A DNA stretch of 64,000 nucleotides from Chlamydoabsidia padenii. Taxonomy: Eukaryota > Mucoromycota > Mucoromycetes > Mucorales > Cunninghamellaceae. The position numbers and the translations under genes were made by a program. Shown in pieces: positions 34,124-45,726 of this stretch (position 1 is its first letter; the number at the start of each line of letters is the position of its first letter). Location of the stretch: assembly GCA_025330725.1 (NCBI GenBank), contig JAIWND010000031.1, positions 248,001-312,000 of the forward strand, read 5' to 3'. A model generated the notes under the pieces. The model was not told where the DNA came from. It ran no database searches and was given only the letters and a program-made list of their open reading frames with translations.

Positions 34124-35658
34124 ATGTCTGCCTTTTTTGACCCTCTTGTATATAACAAACGTATTAATTATAATCCTATAGGTTCTCTCCACAAGAAAAG
34201 CTCTATTGTTAAACAAGATCTCGGTGCTATTCCAAATGCTACTGTAAAAAACGTTGCCAAACACAAACTGGACTCTTATTCGGCCGACAAGTGGGAATTG
34301 GATCAAGGAGATGCTTTTTACATTTGTGATTTGGGCAATGTGTATCGTCAATACTTGCAATGGATGCGATGTCTACCTCGTATCAAACCTTATTTTGGTA
34401 ATCATAAAAAAAAGGAGTATATGCATGACTAACCATTGATTTTTTTTAGCCATCAAGGCAAATCCTGACCCCATGATTGCTCGACTACTTGACTCCCTCG
34501 GAGTTGGCTTTGATTGTGCCAGCAAAGGAGAAATTCAACTCGTTCTTAAACTAGGTGTTAATCCCAATCAAATCATTTATGCCAATCCATGTAAACAGGC
34601 ATCGTATATTCAATATGCTGCTCAAAACAAGGTGTACAAGATGACGTTTGACAATGCTGATGAACTAGTCAAAGTCAAATCCTTATTCCCCGACGCTCAA
34701 TTGTTGATCCGTTTACTACCTGACGATGCCGAAATCCATGGGCTTGGAAAAAAGTACGGTGCAACTATGGCGTCCGCTTACAAACTACTTTGTCTTGCTA
34801 AAGAGCTTTCGCTTAATGTCATCGGGGTTAGGTAATAATAATAATAAAAAAAAAAAGAAGAATCTTTTAGAAAAAAGGAATTAACGCTCTCTTTCTCTCA
34901 AGCTTCCATGTAGGTCTTGCGTGTATGGAGGCGAATGCCTTCACTACCGCTCTCTGTCGCGCCAGAACTCTATTTGATTATGCTAAATCTATAGGGCTCA
35001 ACTTTACTTTGTTGGATGTGGGTGGTGGCTTCCCCGGTCGTGAAGCGGATTTTGAATCAATTACTTCTACTTTTGGCCCGGTTGTAGACAAATACTTTTC
35101 ACCAGATATAAATGTCATCTCTGAACCTGGTGCCTATTTTGTCGACTCGGCATCTACACTCTGTACTCAAGTGATTGGGCGACGGTTAGTGGAAACAGAT
35201 AACGGTGAACCTTCTTATATGTGTAAGTGGACTCGTGTACCTATGATGGGATAGTTTACTAACACTTCTTTCATAGATTATGTAAATGACGGTATTTTTG
35301 GGTCATTCTTTGCCTCGATTTTCAATGTCAAGAACCCCATACCTCAAGTACTGATGAAGAATAAAAGGTATCTCTATGGTGAAGAGCTCGAAGAGCCTAC
35401 ATTTGAATGCTCTGTCTGGGGTAAGTAGATACATGCTCGAGTCAAGGTGGGGGAGAGAATTCATTGTTTTACTCTTTTTTGAAAACAGGTCCGACTTGTG
35501 CTCATGATGACTGCATAAAAGAATCCATTCGATTGCCATTGCTTCGTGAAGGTGATTGGTTATATTGGACTGGTATGGGTGCTTACACTTTGACTGGTTT
35601 CTCCGAATTCAATGGATTCAAGAAAAAGAAGGTTATTTATACCAATAGTTTTACTTGA
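34124..35658 (+). CDS. ornithine decarboxylase-like PLP enzyme, copy 1
   Basis: Five exons, 34124-34397, 34450-34831, 34903-35222, 35277-35420, 35489-35658; 429 residues with no lesion. Fold-type III decarboxylase motifs are present: AIKANPDP (PLP lysine), FDCASKGEI, SFHVG, LLDVGGGFPG, the EPG loop, YYVNDG and WGPTC (catalytic Cys). Several normally invariant active-site residues differ. The EPGR arginine is Ala (EPGAYFV). The Ser after HVG is Leu (HVGLAC). The Arg in the CRLS-type segment is Gly (IHGLGKKYGA). The Asp after the catalytic Cys is Ala (PTCAHDD). These positions contact the PLP phosphate or the substrate amine in known ODCs. Canonical activity is therefore doubtful; altered substrate or a regulatory (antizyme-inhibitor-like) role are possible. 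The copy at 41184-42776 shares intron positions and most changes. The 3' end faces Fanzor fossil A, 121 bp away. Confidence 0.85.
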
Positions 35659-35779
35659 CTTACTTTTAATAATAAACTTTTGACAGGGAAAATTGACTTG
35701 GATGATGGTGGAACAGATATCGATCGGGCAAGGCATCAGGTTGGGGTTGATTGTCTTGAGACGGAGGTACCAAGTTGCA

Positions 35780-35872
35780 TGAGTAACTTGAATTTTTCGT
35801 CGAATACGCGGAGAATAAAATGTCAGTTAGCGTTTTGCGGAAGAAGATATGATGTGTAACTTTTTAACTCAC
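35780..35872 (-). other. conserved Fanzor 3' terminus, copy A
   Basis: About 93 nt of non-coding sequence after the Fanzor stop, running from GTGAGTTAAAAAG to CAAGTTACTCA, where homology ends. Same sequence as 41020-41112 and 52320-52412. It is a candidate element end and guide-RNA (omega RNA) region. Confidence 0.45.
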
Positions 35873-37866
35873 CTTCTAAGAGACCCATCTCGCCTCAGAG
35901 GACGGGGAGCCGAGAGTGTTCCCATACCAGGAAGGACGCGATTCAAAAAGATGTTTAGCGAACACACTAGCTGTTATTGTTATTGTTGTTGATGATAATG
36001 TTGAGATGGCAGGATACGCCACATTTGTGGCAGCCAGATGTATACCAATTTTAATGATGTTAATGGCAGCATTTGCATCTCAACCACAAAGTGAGTATCC
36101 ATGCTTTCTTCCAAAGCAGTCGGGGTTGATACAATGGACGACACCAAGGTTAGCGCGACCGTTCCGACGCTTTGGATGCTGGACACGACTATCACAAAGG
36201 CAGCATAGTTTGGATGACAAGTATTCGTTTGTGTCGATCAATTTTGCATTTGATTTTGAATACAATGCCATTTGTAGCCGGTCCGTACTTCTTCTTTCTT
36301 GCCCATGGATTCTTGAATCAAAACACGACCAGCATCGCCATAATAAATGGTGGTAGGCACAGTGACTCTTTTCCCTTTCCCTTTTTTAGCCGTAGCAGGA
36401 GCAGCAAGGGATATAGAATCAGTTGGTTTTCTTTTATTTACCCGTTAATTCTGTCATAGTATGATTTTTCTCTTTCTGGACACAGATTTATCCGTAACAG
36501 CACAGTAATAGCCTTTTTCATAACATAGTTCACCCGGTTGTCTGCGTGCATATTCATAATGTTGGTTGCCATTATCGTGAATTGAGGAAGAATTAATGGA
36601 TAATACCCATCAGGTAAGTCGTTTAGAAAGCGTGCATCACAGTCTTCGTATGGAAGTAAGAACTCTTCAATGGTAACTTTCAAAGAAGACATCCCCATGG
36701 AAGAAAATGACATTTGAGAGGAAGACGTAGACATTTCAGTGGAAGAAGTAGACATTTGAGAAGATGACGCTTCATCAAGCACTGCACAGTCCCTTCGTTG
36801 TTTTGTACCATAATACTTGTAAAAGAGATGTTCAAGATGTCGATTTGTAAATGTATCCAATAGTTTTCTTTTTTGAGAATCCGTTCCTGTTTTCATATTC
36901 ATCAGTCTGTCCTTCATGTCCCGGTCGAGGTGAGCCAGTTTTCTTTCACATTTTTGTCGGAGATGGGAAGATGGTACAATGTCAGTAACAAATGATTAAG
37001 AAGAATGGCTGTCCAAAATATAACAAAGATGCATTAGCTGTCTTTAACAATATATAATTTGATGGATTGAACTGTCAAGGTAGGACTGTGCGATCAGGGG
37101 TACCATGATTGACATCTCGTATACTACATCAGAAACAGTCTTCATCACATCCAAGTATCTTTCTCGCCATTTTGGTCTCATAATTTTCGTATTTGTCTTT
37201 ATGGTCTTCACACCTTGGTTCACCTTCATTCGCTTGTTTCCTCTTAATTTTGGCTGGTCATCTGATTGCTTTCTTGGGTGAGGTTACTTCATCATATACT
37301 GCATCAACGTTTTCTGCTACAAACTTTCGCCATTTCACCTCCAGTGCATAATAATATTTGACACAGAAGTCCGTCATACTATCTGCAGTCGTAGTTGGTG
37401 GCACATCTGCATGTGAAAGAATGGTCAGTAATTAAACTTAAATATACTTACTCACTCTCCTTTTTACCTCCATCTTTCAGCTTCCCGTTGCATTCATTCC
37501 ACAAAGCTGCGGGGTTTTTATAAAATAAACAAAAACGAGGTTTCTATTGATCCTCCTTTATCTTTCCAATATGACTTCTTTACTTGTGGGATGTTCTTGT
37601 AGGATTTGACAACTTTCTTCAGCTGTTCTTCCAGTCGGTCCTTGAATGCCATTTTGATAAAATGATCACATCGTTCTGTATACTGGACATGACTATAAAA
37701 ACTTCTCCATCCTCAAGTGGAGGGATAGGGTGAGATGTGTTTGATGGACCAGCGTCTTCATCCATATGTATATATATAAAGTAGAAGGAAGTGGTTGAGA
37801 TAGTTTGTTTTTTCAAAAAACAAGAGTCTATCAGGTTTTATATATATTTACTGATGCCGGATGTGT

Positions 37867-37901
<35 letters not shown>

Positions 37902-38374
37902 CTTATCCCATTTGAACATAATCATTGGTATATATAATATAGCAATAGGGATTTGATAAACGGCATCTTCACTTTGTACTCTACTTGACTCTTTACATTT
38001 ATTAGTGACACGACGATTCTAATCAACATGGAATCTTATCCGAGTATAACTCGAATATGTGAAAAAGTGGAGTAAAAGCAAGCACACATGGTGTCTCTTC
38101 CTTTTCTTTTTTCTATATATTTTTTAATAAAACGCACCATCTTTTCTTGATCCCTTGCTCATTGATATTGTCACTCGCAATGAGACTGTTGTGTAATTTA
38201 GTTAATACAGATGAAGAATAAAAAAAGTAACAGGGACATGATTGTGAGGAAACGTAAATAAAGTTTTAGAGAAGAGGTGGTGCACGGACATTGTGTAACA
38301 ATGATCGATGGAGAGGATGATCAAGATGGGAATACAGTCAAGGGTTATAGATAGATAGTTACATACACTAGTAA

Positions 38375-38377
<3 letters not shown>

Positions 38378-38427
<50 letters not shown>
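38378..38427. repeat. T50 homopolymer
   Basis: A 50-nt T run in the left inverted-repeat arm. The right arm lacks it. Confidence 0.9.
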
Positions 38428-38822
38428 CATTCAAATAAAAACAGTAGCACCACCATCCATCAATAAGGAAACATGACCTTCTTTATCGAAACAGTCATCG
38501 TGTGAAATTTTGAATCCCGCTCTTCATGCGGCGCTGTTTAAAACAATTGTTACTCATGTATACAGTAGGGGATCCAAAGGGGCTATACGACTTTTGTACC
38601 CTTCTCCCTCAAAAATCAATTTTTTTTTGTCATTTTTTATTGTGTGTTATTTATTTATTCACTAAATATTTGTAAGAGTTAATTTTTATTTAATCAAAAT
38701 AGATCAACGGATTGGATAAAGTACAGGGAGGATTAAAAAAACGAACACCAGGTGTAAGTTCGCTCAGGTGAACTGGGAACAACAACAACGCATTAGTCTC
38801 TTTATGAATTTGGTACCGAGAT

Positions 38823-41112
38823 TTGAACATGCATGAATTTAATCATTCTTACTCCATTGAATGGTTGTCAGTTTGGAACCCCGTGCGCCAATCCATACCT
38901 GATCAACAGGATCTGACGCCAAGCGGGATATCAACATTATACAGGTTTAGAAATCACTTTTTACTTCTCTTTCGCTCGTTTCTTTTCTTTACCTTTTTCT
39001 CACGTTTAAGATTGATACTACACATCACTGCTTTTCTCTTTCTTGTTTTTTCTTTTGACACATCTTTGCCGTTTTCGAAGAGCGGAAATCAAACTTTGAT
39101 TGTGGCGGTGCTGCAATCCACTGGTTATGGTCGATACTCACGTAAAATGACACCTGAACCTTCTCTGGGCACACTACATGCTCTCCATATCAATCACAAT
39201 GGTCTTTATACATTCACCCGATGTGTTGACGACTCGAACAAGAAAATCACAAGCATATTAAAAACCAGACAAGGTGATTCGATTACAAGTTTGAAAATTG
39301 CCTCCTTGAATCCTGCAGCCGTTTTCGTAACATGTATTGATATGCAAGAGGTTGAAGGGTTGTGCGCCAAAAGAAAAGTTGAATTCGATAACAAGATCAT
39401 CATGACATCTTTTGGCGTCATCCATCTTCAAGTGACTTATAACAAAATGGAATCTTCTCGTTCATTTGCTTCTTCGACGGCTGATCACAAAGCACGTCGA
39501 CAGCAAGCTGACAAACAAAAAGACTGGGACGACATGGCCGCTTCGAAACAAGAAACCAACAACCTTTATGCACGACTAAAAGGTATCAAGGCGCTCGTAT
39601 CTGGTTTGCAAAAGACTATCGAAGACAATAATCAACAGATCTTCGACATTGTCAATTCTTTTCGTGAATCACCCAGCAGTCAGCTCATGGAAGATAAAAA
39701 AGCATATATCGAAAAGCGGAAAATCAACAAAGCATCTTTGAATTGCATATACCGTCAAGTTACTGATGTATATGCTGACATTGATGTAGCTAACAACAAG
39801 AAAGCGGTGATCTACAACAACATCAATAGTAAAAAATTCGTTGATACTACTTCTTCTTGTGAACCTACTGTTGATGGCTACCTACGAGTTGGAAGCAAGT
39901 ATATTGGCGTCGATCCTGGTGTCAAGACCAAGGCGTCGGCGGTGATTATGAACTCGGAACAAGCAGGGATGTACCTCTTACTTTCTAACAAGTATGCAGC
40001 TTTGGAACAACATCTCGACAGCAATAAAGATGCAAGAAAAAAAGTTCTGAAGTTTGTCAAGAAGGAAATATCGGCCAAGTCCATCAGCAGTAAAGCCCGG
40101 ACCTTGCAAACCGAATCAAGCTACAAGGTGAAAAGAAGAAGAACGATAATGTCTTGGTGGTAGAAAAACATTTGTCGGAACTGGGGAAAAAATAAAAACT
40201 GACAATGTAGGTGAGGTGCTCATTGATAAACTCTTCTATAACACGCAATCAAAAGACACTTTGACACAATTTTATCACCGATCGCCCTGGGTGAAGAAGA
40301 TAAAGAACGGTGTGCCGCGTTTTCGTGACAAGACGTACACCACCGTCGCTAGTCAGATCATAAAGGCTGCTCCTTCTTCCTCTTCCTCTTCTTCTTCTTC
40401 TTCTCCTGCTTTCTCTTATGTTAGTGCTGTTGTGCTACTACTTCTGCTTCCCTTGCTGCTCCTACTACGGCTAAAAAAGGGAAAGGGAAAGGGAAATGGA
40501 AAAGAGTCACTGTACCTACCACCATTTATTATGGCGATGCTGGTCGTGTTTTGGTTCAAGAATCCATGGGCAAGAAAAAAGAAGTACGGACCGGCCACAA
40601 ATGGCATTGTATTCGAAATTAAATACAAAATTGATCGACACAAACGAATACTTGTCATCCAAACTATGCTGCCTTTGTGATAGTCGTGTCCAGCATCCAA
40701 AGCGTCGGAACGGTCGCGCCAACCTTGTGTCGTCCATTGTATCAATCCCGATTGCTTTAGAAGAAAGCATGGATACTCACTTCGTGGTCGAGATGCAAAT
40801 GCTGCCATTAACATCATTAAAATTGGTATACATCTGGCTGCCACAAATGTGGTGTATTCTGCTATCTCATCATCATCATCATCATCGTCATCAACAACAA
40901 CAACAACAACAGCAGCAGCAGCTAATGTATTAGCTAAACATCCTTTTGGGTCGCGTTCTTCCTGTTATGGGAACACTCTCGGCTCTCCATTCTCTGAGGC
41001 AAGATAAGTCTCTTAGAAGGTGAGTTAAAAAGTTACACATCATATCTTCTTCCGCAAAACGCTAACTGACATTTTATTCTCCGCGTATTCGACGAAAAAT
41101 TCAAGTTACTCA
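38823..41112 (+). pseudogene. Fanzor/TnpB-like fossil C (keeps RuvC-I)
   Basis: A long open stretch (38823-40163) includes GSKYIGVDPGVKTKASAVIM, a good RuvC-I motif with catalytic Asp, preceded by a coiled-coil-rich region. Reading continues in other frames. VLVVEKHLSELGKK then SPWVKKIKNGVPRFRDKTYT come first, followed by VTVPTTIYYGDAGRVLVQES and NEYLSSKLCCLCDSRV (RuvC-II Glu and the first zinc-ribbon CxxC). RGRDANAAINIIKIG (RuvC-III Asp) ends the core. Frameshifts after 40140, in the Ser/Ala-rich tract near 40400, in the A-run near 40575 and after NGRANL (one base missing relative to copies A and B) make it non-functional. The hydrophobic stretch at about 38950-39080 is probably an intron read through. 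From 40450 to 41112 it is nearly identical to copies A and B. It converges on ODC copy 2, 71 bp beyond its 3' end. Confidence 0.78.
41020..41112 (+). other. conserved Fanzor 3' terminus, copy C
   Basis: Same ~93-nt block as in copies A and B, differing from B at two positions that I can see. Sequence similarity stops sharply after CAAGTTACTCA. Confidence 0.45.
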
Positions 41113-41183
41113 TACAAACTTTACCTCCCGTCTATTTTCACGTAAAACCATTATTGATATAAAAGCTGTTTATCAAAAGCAAA

Positions 41184-41360
41184 TCAAGTAAAACTATTGG
41201 TATAAAGTACCCTCTTTTTCTTGAATCCATTAAATTCCGAGGCAGCAGACATGGTATAAGCACCCATATCGTTCCAATACAACCAATCACCTTGACCAAT
41301 CAGTGGCAATCGAATGGATTCTTTTATGCAGTCATCATGAGCACACGTTGGACCTATTTT

Positions 41361-41401
<41 letters not shown>

Positions 41402-42776
41402 CAAAACAATGAATCCCACCCAGCCCTACCATGGTGTCTACTTACCCCAAATAGAGCATTCAAATGTAGACTCTTCAAGTTCTTCACCATAGAGATATCT
41501 GTTGTTTTTTATCAGTACTTGAGGTGTGGGATTCTTGACATTAAATACCGAGGTAAAAAATGATCCAAAGATACCGTCGTTTACATAATCTTTGAGTAAA
41601 AAAATAAAATAAGATAAAAAGAGAGAGACAGAGAGATGTTTTAGTGCACATCGTATTCATTCACTTACACATATAGGAAAGTTCACCGTTATCTGTTTCC
41701 AACAATCGTCGGCCGATCACTTGAGTACAGAGTGTAAATGCAGAGTTAATAAAATAGGTACCAGGTTCAGAGATGACAGTTATATCTGGTGAGAAATACT
41801 TGTCTACAGCGGGACCGAGAGTAGAAGCAATTGGTTCAAAATCCGCTTCACGGCCTGGGAAGCCACCACCCACATCCAACAAGGTAAAGTTGAGCCCTAT
41901 AGATTTAGCATAATCAAATAGAGTTCTGGCACGACAGAGAGCGGTAGTGAAGGCGTTTGCCTCCATACACGCAAGACCTACATGGAAGCTTGAGAGAAAG
42001 AGAGCGTTGATTCCTTTTTTCTGAAAGATTCTTTTTATATATATATATATATATTTTATTATTATTACCTAACCCCGATGACATTAAGCGAAAGCTCTTT
42101 AGCAAGACAAAGTAGTTTGTAAGCGGACGCCATAGTTGCACCGTACTTTTTTCCAAGCCCATGGATTTTGGCATCGTCAGGTAGTAAACGGATCAACAAT
42201 TGAGCGTCGGGGAATAAGGACTTGACTTTGACTAATTCGTCAGCATTGTCAAACGTCATCTTGTACACCTTGTTTTGAGCAGCATATTGAATATACGATG
42301 CCTGTTTGCACGGATTGCCATATATGATTTGACTTGGATCGACGCCTAGTTCAAGGACTTGGTGGATTTCAACTTTACTTGCACAATCAAATCCAATACC
42401 TAAGGAGGCAAGAAATTCAGCAACCATGGGGTCAGGATTTGCCTTGATGGCTAAAAAAAATCAATGGTTAGTCATGCATATACTCCTTTTTTTTATGATT
42501 ACCAAAATAAGGTTTGATACGAGGTAGACATCGCATCCATTGCAAGTATTGACGATACACATTGCCCAAATCACAAATGTAAAAAGCATCTCCTTGATCC
42601 AATTCCCACTTGTCGGGCGAATAAGAGTCCAGTTGGTGTTTGGCAACGTCTTTTACAGGAGCATTTGAAATAGCACCGAGATCTTGTTTAGCAATAGAGA
42701 TTTTCTTGAGGAGAGAACCTATAGGATTATAATTAATACGTTTGTTATATACAAGAGGGTCAAAAAAGGCAGACAT
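41184..42776 (-). CDS. ornithine decarboxylase-like PLP enzyme, copy 2
   Basis: Exons on the minus strand, 42776-42503, 42450-42069, 41988-41669, 41589-41446, 41353-41184, have exactly the same lengths as in copy 1 (274, 382, 320, 144, 170) and give 429 residues without a lesion. Motifs are AIKANPDP, HVGLACMEANAF, LLDVGGGFPG, EPGTYFIN, YYVNDG and WGPTCAHDD. It shares the Leu, Gly and Ala replacements of copy 1; the EPGR position is Thr here and Ala in copy 1. The last intron contains an A-run of about 40 (on the plus strand). The two copies differ at scattered positions, yet both stay open, which suggests both are under constraint or that duplication is recent. Roughly 40 bp of upstream sequence is shared with copy 1. 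Confidence 0.85.
41361..41400. repeat. A40 homopolymer in an ODC intron
   Basis: Forty A residues inside the last intron of ODC copy 2 (plus-strand view). The corresponding intron of copy 1 has only a short T-run. Confidence 0.9.
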
Positions 42777-43451
42777 TTGATCTGTAAAATAATTTTTTAA
42801 TGCCAAATTATTATTACCTTTTTAAATGATATTTAGATTATGCAACAGGAGGATCATGTGTTTCGATCATCACCCAAAATGATGATTGAATATGATCGAA
42901 AAAGAAATAGCCGGGCGCATTCACGGACAGAATACGGGTATTTTTTTGATGCAAGTAGAGTTGGATGATGTCAATCGATTTCTTAATTACAGCCGATCAG
43001 TGTAACTATTCAATATTGAAGGTGATTTGACAAGCCATTACATATATCGAGAAAAAGCTAGTATAATGCTTTCGCTTCAGTCTATATAGCGTCAAGGCAT
43101 TGTATCGTTTAGTTTACTTGCCAGTATAATCAATGTCAACATGTGGTAAAGCATTGCATCCCCGTATTTCGATGTCTTGGATGAATTATTAACCAATTAT
43201 TTGGATGTCTTAAGTCTGCCCCCCTCATAAATTTCCATCCCAGTTCCTTTTCTCCACGACAAATACAACTTTCTTTCTCCCCCCCCCTTTTTTTTGTTTG
43301 TTTCTGCTATTTGTTCTTTACTCGGTTTAGACATGTAGGCATCGCTTTAAAACAAACAAAAAATTAGACATGTAAGCTTCGGCTTGGATGAATGTAATAG
43401 CATAACTATAGATGTCTTTTTTTTTTTTTTTAATATAGTCACGCATTATCA
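42777..43451. other. intergenic between ODC copy 2 and MULE
   Basis: AT-rich, with a short inverted repeat around 42858-42890 (ATCATCA...TGATGAT). MULE terminal repeats could not be recognised. No gene is supported. Confidence 0.4.
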
Positions 43452-45672
43452 TTGACAATAAAAATAATTCACATTCACGATTCAGCAAGTATTAACGAAG
43501 GACTGGCTCTCTCACAAATCCGAAGTGTTATGACAATCACGCAGCCCATTTATGTGCGGAGCGATTGTTGGACAGCATGCATGGCCAAATTGAAAGAGCT
43601 GTGCGCTTGCCATTGGATACCGAGTAAGATCATCAATCACACAGGCCAGCCAAACGATAGCCTGAAAATCTATCAAGGTGATCCAGCACCTCTCACTCCA
43701 GAGATAGTGCAAAGACAAAGCAACAGAAGCATTATCTTTAGTCAAGCCTTCAAATGCCACCGATCTGGCAAGTATGACTCCAAGAAAACGGTCCGGCTCC
43801 ACCAAAAACCAACCAAAAAAATTGGGTGTCAAGGATTAATAATGGTGAGGTGCTTCACTAATAGTCCAGGGATAGTGAAAATCACTATGGAAAAAAATCA
43901 TTCCCAGGACCATGTTCCTGATAGTGATGAGGATATCCGCAATGTCAGCTTATTTTCTAACGTGATAAAAACGCTTGATCAAAGACTAACATATACCCGC
44001 GATGTCAGATCAGTGTTAGATGACATGCTACATCAGATGGAGCCGGCCGAGGCTCGCTACCGCCGGCCACACTACGAAGACGTTTACAATTTGCTTCGTC
44101 AAAAAAGTACCTCGGCGTACAAAAAGGACGACGATGACCATGTTACCTTCGACAAGTGGATGGAGGAACTTCGCTTGAAGAACTATAAAATTTTTATAGG
44201 AGCTATACATGAGTACGGGCCCAGTCTAAACAAATTTGCAAAAGGTTTCCAATCACCTGCCCAATACGATGTTATGGCAAACAACATTCTTCCATACTCC
44301 ATGGATGCAACATACAAGCTTGTCAAAGACAATCGTATCGTTTTGTATACGTTGGTTGTAAGACATTTACATACTGGACTCGGATACCCTGTGGTATATC
44401 TTCTAACCAATGATCAAGGAAGTACGCCTCTCATTAAATGGCTTTAATTTTTACGGGATGTCTCTGGAATGAAACCTGCCCAGATCACGATCGATATCTG
44501 TCCCGCAGAATCATCAGCAATACAAAGCGCCTTTCCTGACACCGATATCCGGTACTGCTCTTTCCATGTCATCCGCGCCTGGCAAAATCAGCTATCAGAC
44601 AAAGTCGAGTTGGTCAATACCTCGACAGCCGATCAGAAAAGATATCGTAAACACATGGAAGACCAGTTGCGATCAATCATTCGCATGACGGACAAAAACC
44701 AATTCGACCAAGCAGTGGCATCTTTCTTGCGGGAACATCAACAACAACATCGCTTCATCAGCTATTTTAAAAGGGACTGGCTCAACAGCATACGTTACCC
44801 TGATAATCTGAAAGCATGGAGCAAGGCATATCATAGCAACATCCAACACAATCACATGGATACTAACAACTTTGTAGAAAGCTGGCATAATCAGCTCAAA
44901 ACGGTTTTCATGAAAAGAAAACGAAATCAGAGGATGGATTGGTTGGCGCTTATCCTTATTTCAGCCGTAGAATTTTATCATCACAACCAACTTGAACGAA
45001 TTTCATGACAGGTTGGCAGGATGGGTCCCTTCCACCGTGAACTGGCTATCCGCTCTGCTCGTGCCGACCTAATATCTGAGGATATTTTACACCAGGTTGT
45101 TGTTTGCGACGAAGAAGATCCGAGTGGTAACACATACAAAGTCAAATCAGGAGCGTCGAGCAATGTGATGTATAACGTCCATATAATCGATAGTAAGATC
45201 CACAATTGCACTTGTTTGGATTACCAACACAGATTAAGCCCTTGCAAGCATATGTATATTGTCCACCGGGTGGAAAAAACTATTCCTTTGTACATCCCTT
45301 CGGCACTAACTGTTCCGATCAATTCGTTCGTTACTGAAGAAGGTGAAGAAGATCAAGAACAAGAAGGTGAAGATGACACTGAAGATGAAGAAGGTGAAGG
45401 CGGTAGTGAAGAAAACAGCGATGTTGAAGAAGTTGATGGTGAAGATGTCGATATAAGGCGAAGAATTAGGGCACAAAACTTTGTTAACACGACAAATGAT
45501 TTTTTCATAACATTTTACCACTCCCATCAAGATTTTGTTGCACTTTAAGATAGTTTGACAGAAGAGGAACTCGAAGAAGGAACTCAAGCTATGGAGCAAG
45601 TCCATCAGTTTTTTATGAGAATGATCAGCCGCCGTCCCAACCACTTCCGCACATTAAGAACCCAGCGTCAAT
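43452..45672 (+). pseudogene. Mutator-like (MULE) transposase with three in-frame stops
   Basis: One frame runs the whole length and is broken only by TAA at 44445, TGA at 45006 and TAA at 45546. Domains in order: an N-terminal FAR1/GCM1-like zinc region (FKCHRSGKYDSKK, KKIGCQGLIMVRC, KNHSQDHVPDSDEDI); the MULE catalytic core with first Asp in YSMDATYKLV, second in QITIDICPAESSAIQ, the CxxH block YCSFHVIRAW, and the Glu in NNFVESWHNQLK; a SWIM zinc finger (NCTCLDYQHRLSPCKHMYIV); and an acidic Glu/Asp-rich tail. The three stops are all one C-to-T step from CAA or CGA, but no intact copy is in the window to prove this. The start codon is unclear. Terminal inverted repeats were not identified. 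It has decayed only recently. Confidence 0.85.
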
Positions 45673-45726
45673 AACAACCTACTGTGATTTATCACCATGA
45701 ATTTTTATATTTTAATAAAAACAGTA

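Larger units (their letters stand above)
35780..38491 (-). pseudogene. Fanzor/TnpB-like fossil A (internally deleted)
   Basis: Read on the minus strand, this is a decayed copy of a TnpB/Fanzor-type element. An N-terminal part lies at about 37.8-36.4 kb, with DGYYPLILPQFTIMATNIMN and an MSTSS repeat stretch. It is joined directly to the C-terminal part at about 36.4-35.9 kb: NEYLSSKLCCLCDS, VVHCINPDCFGRKHGYSLCG, then DANAAINIIKIG. This is the RuvC-II/zinc-ribbon/RuvC-III end of the nuclease. The codon before DANAA is TGA where copy C has CGA, another TGA follows PKKAIR, and frames shift near the zinc ribbon. The middle part with RuvC-I is missing. It is the left arm of the inverted repeat. Fanzors are eukaryotic RNA-guided nucleases related to TnpB; this copy cannot be active. 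Confidence 0.75.
35780..38491. repeat. left arm of a 2.7-kb inverted repeat
   Basis: Nearly identical, in reverse orientation, to 49755-52412. The arms share nonsense codons and junctions, so they duplicated after the element had decayed. The left arm has an extra T50 tract (38378-38427) and a longer T-run at 37871-37901 (31 versus 21 in the right arm). Ends were read by eye: outer end at AAGTTACTCA, inner end near TATCGAAA. Confidence 0.85.

Noticed and set aside
38940..39085. Apparent transmembrane segments inside the Fanzor C frame
   Set aside because: The Phe/Leu-rich stretch starts with GTTTAG after ACAG and ends with TTCGAAG before dense coding sequence. It reads like an intron translated through.
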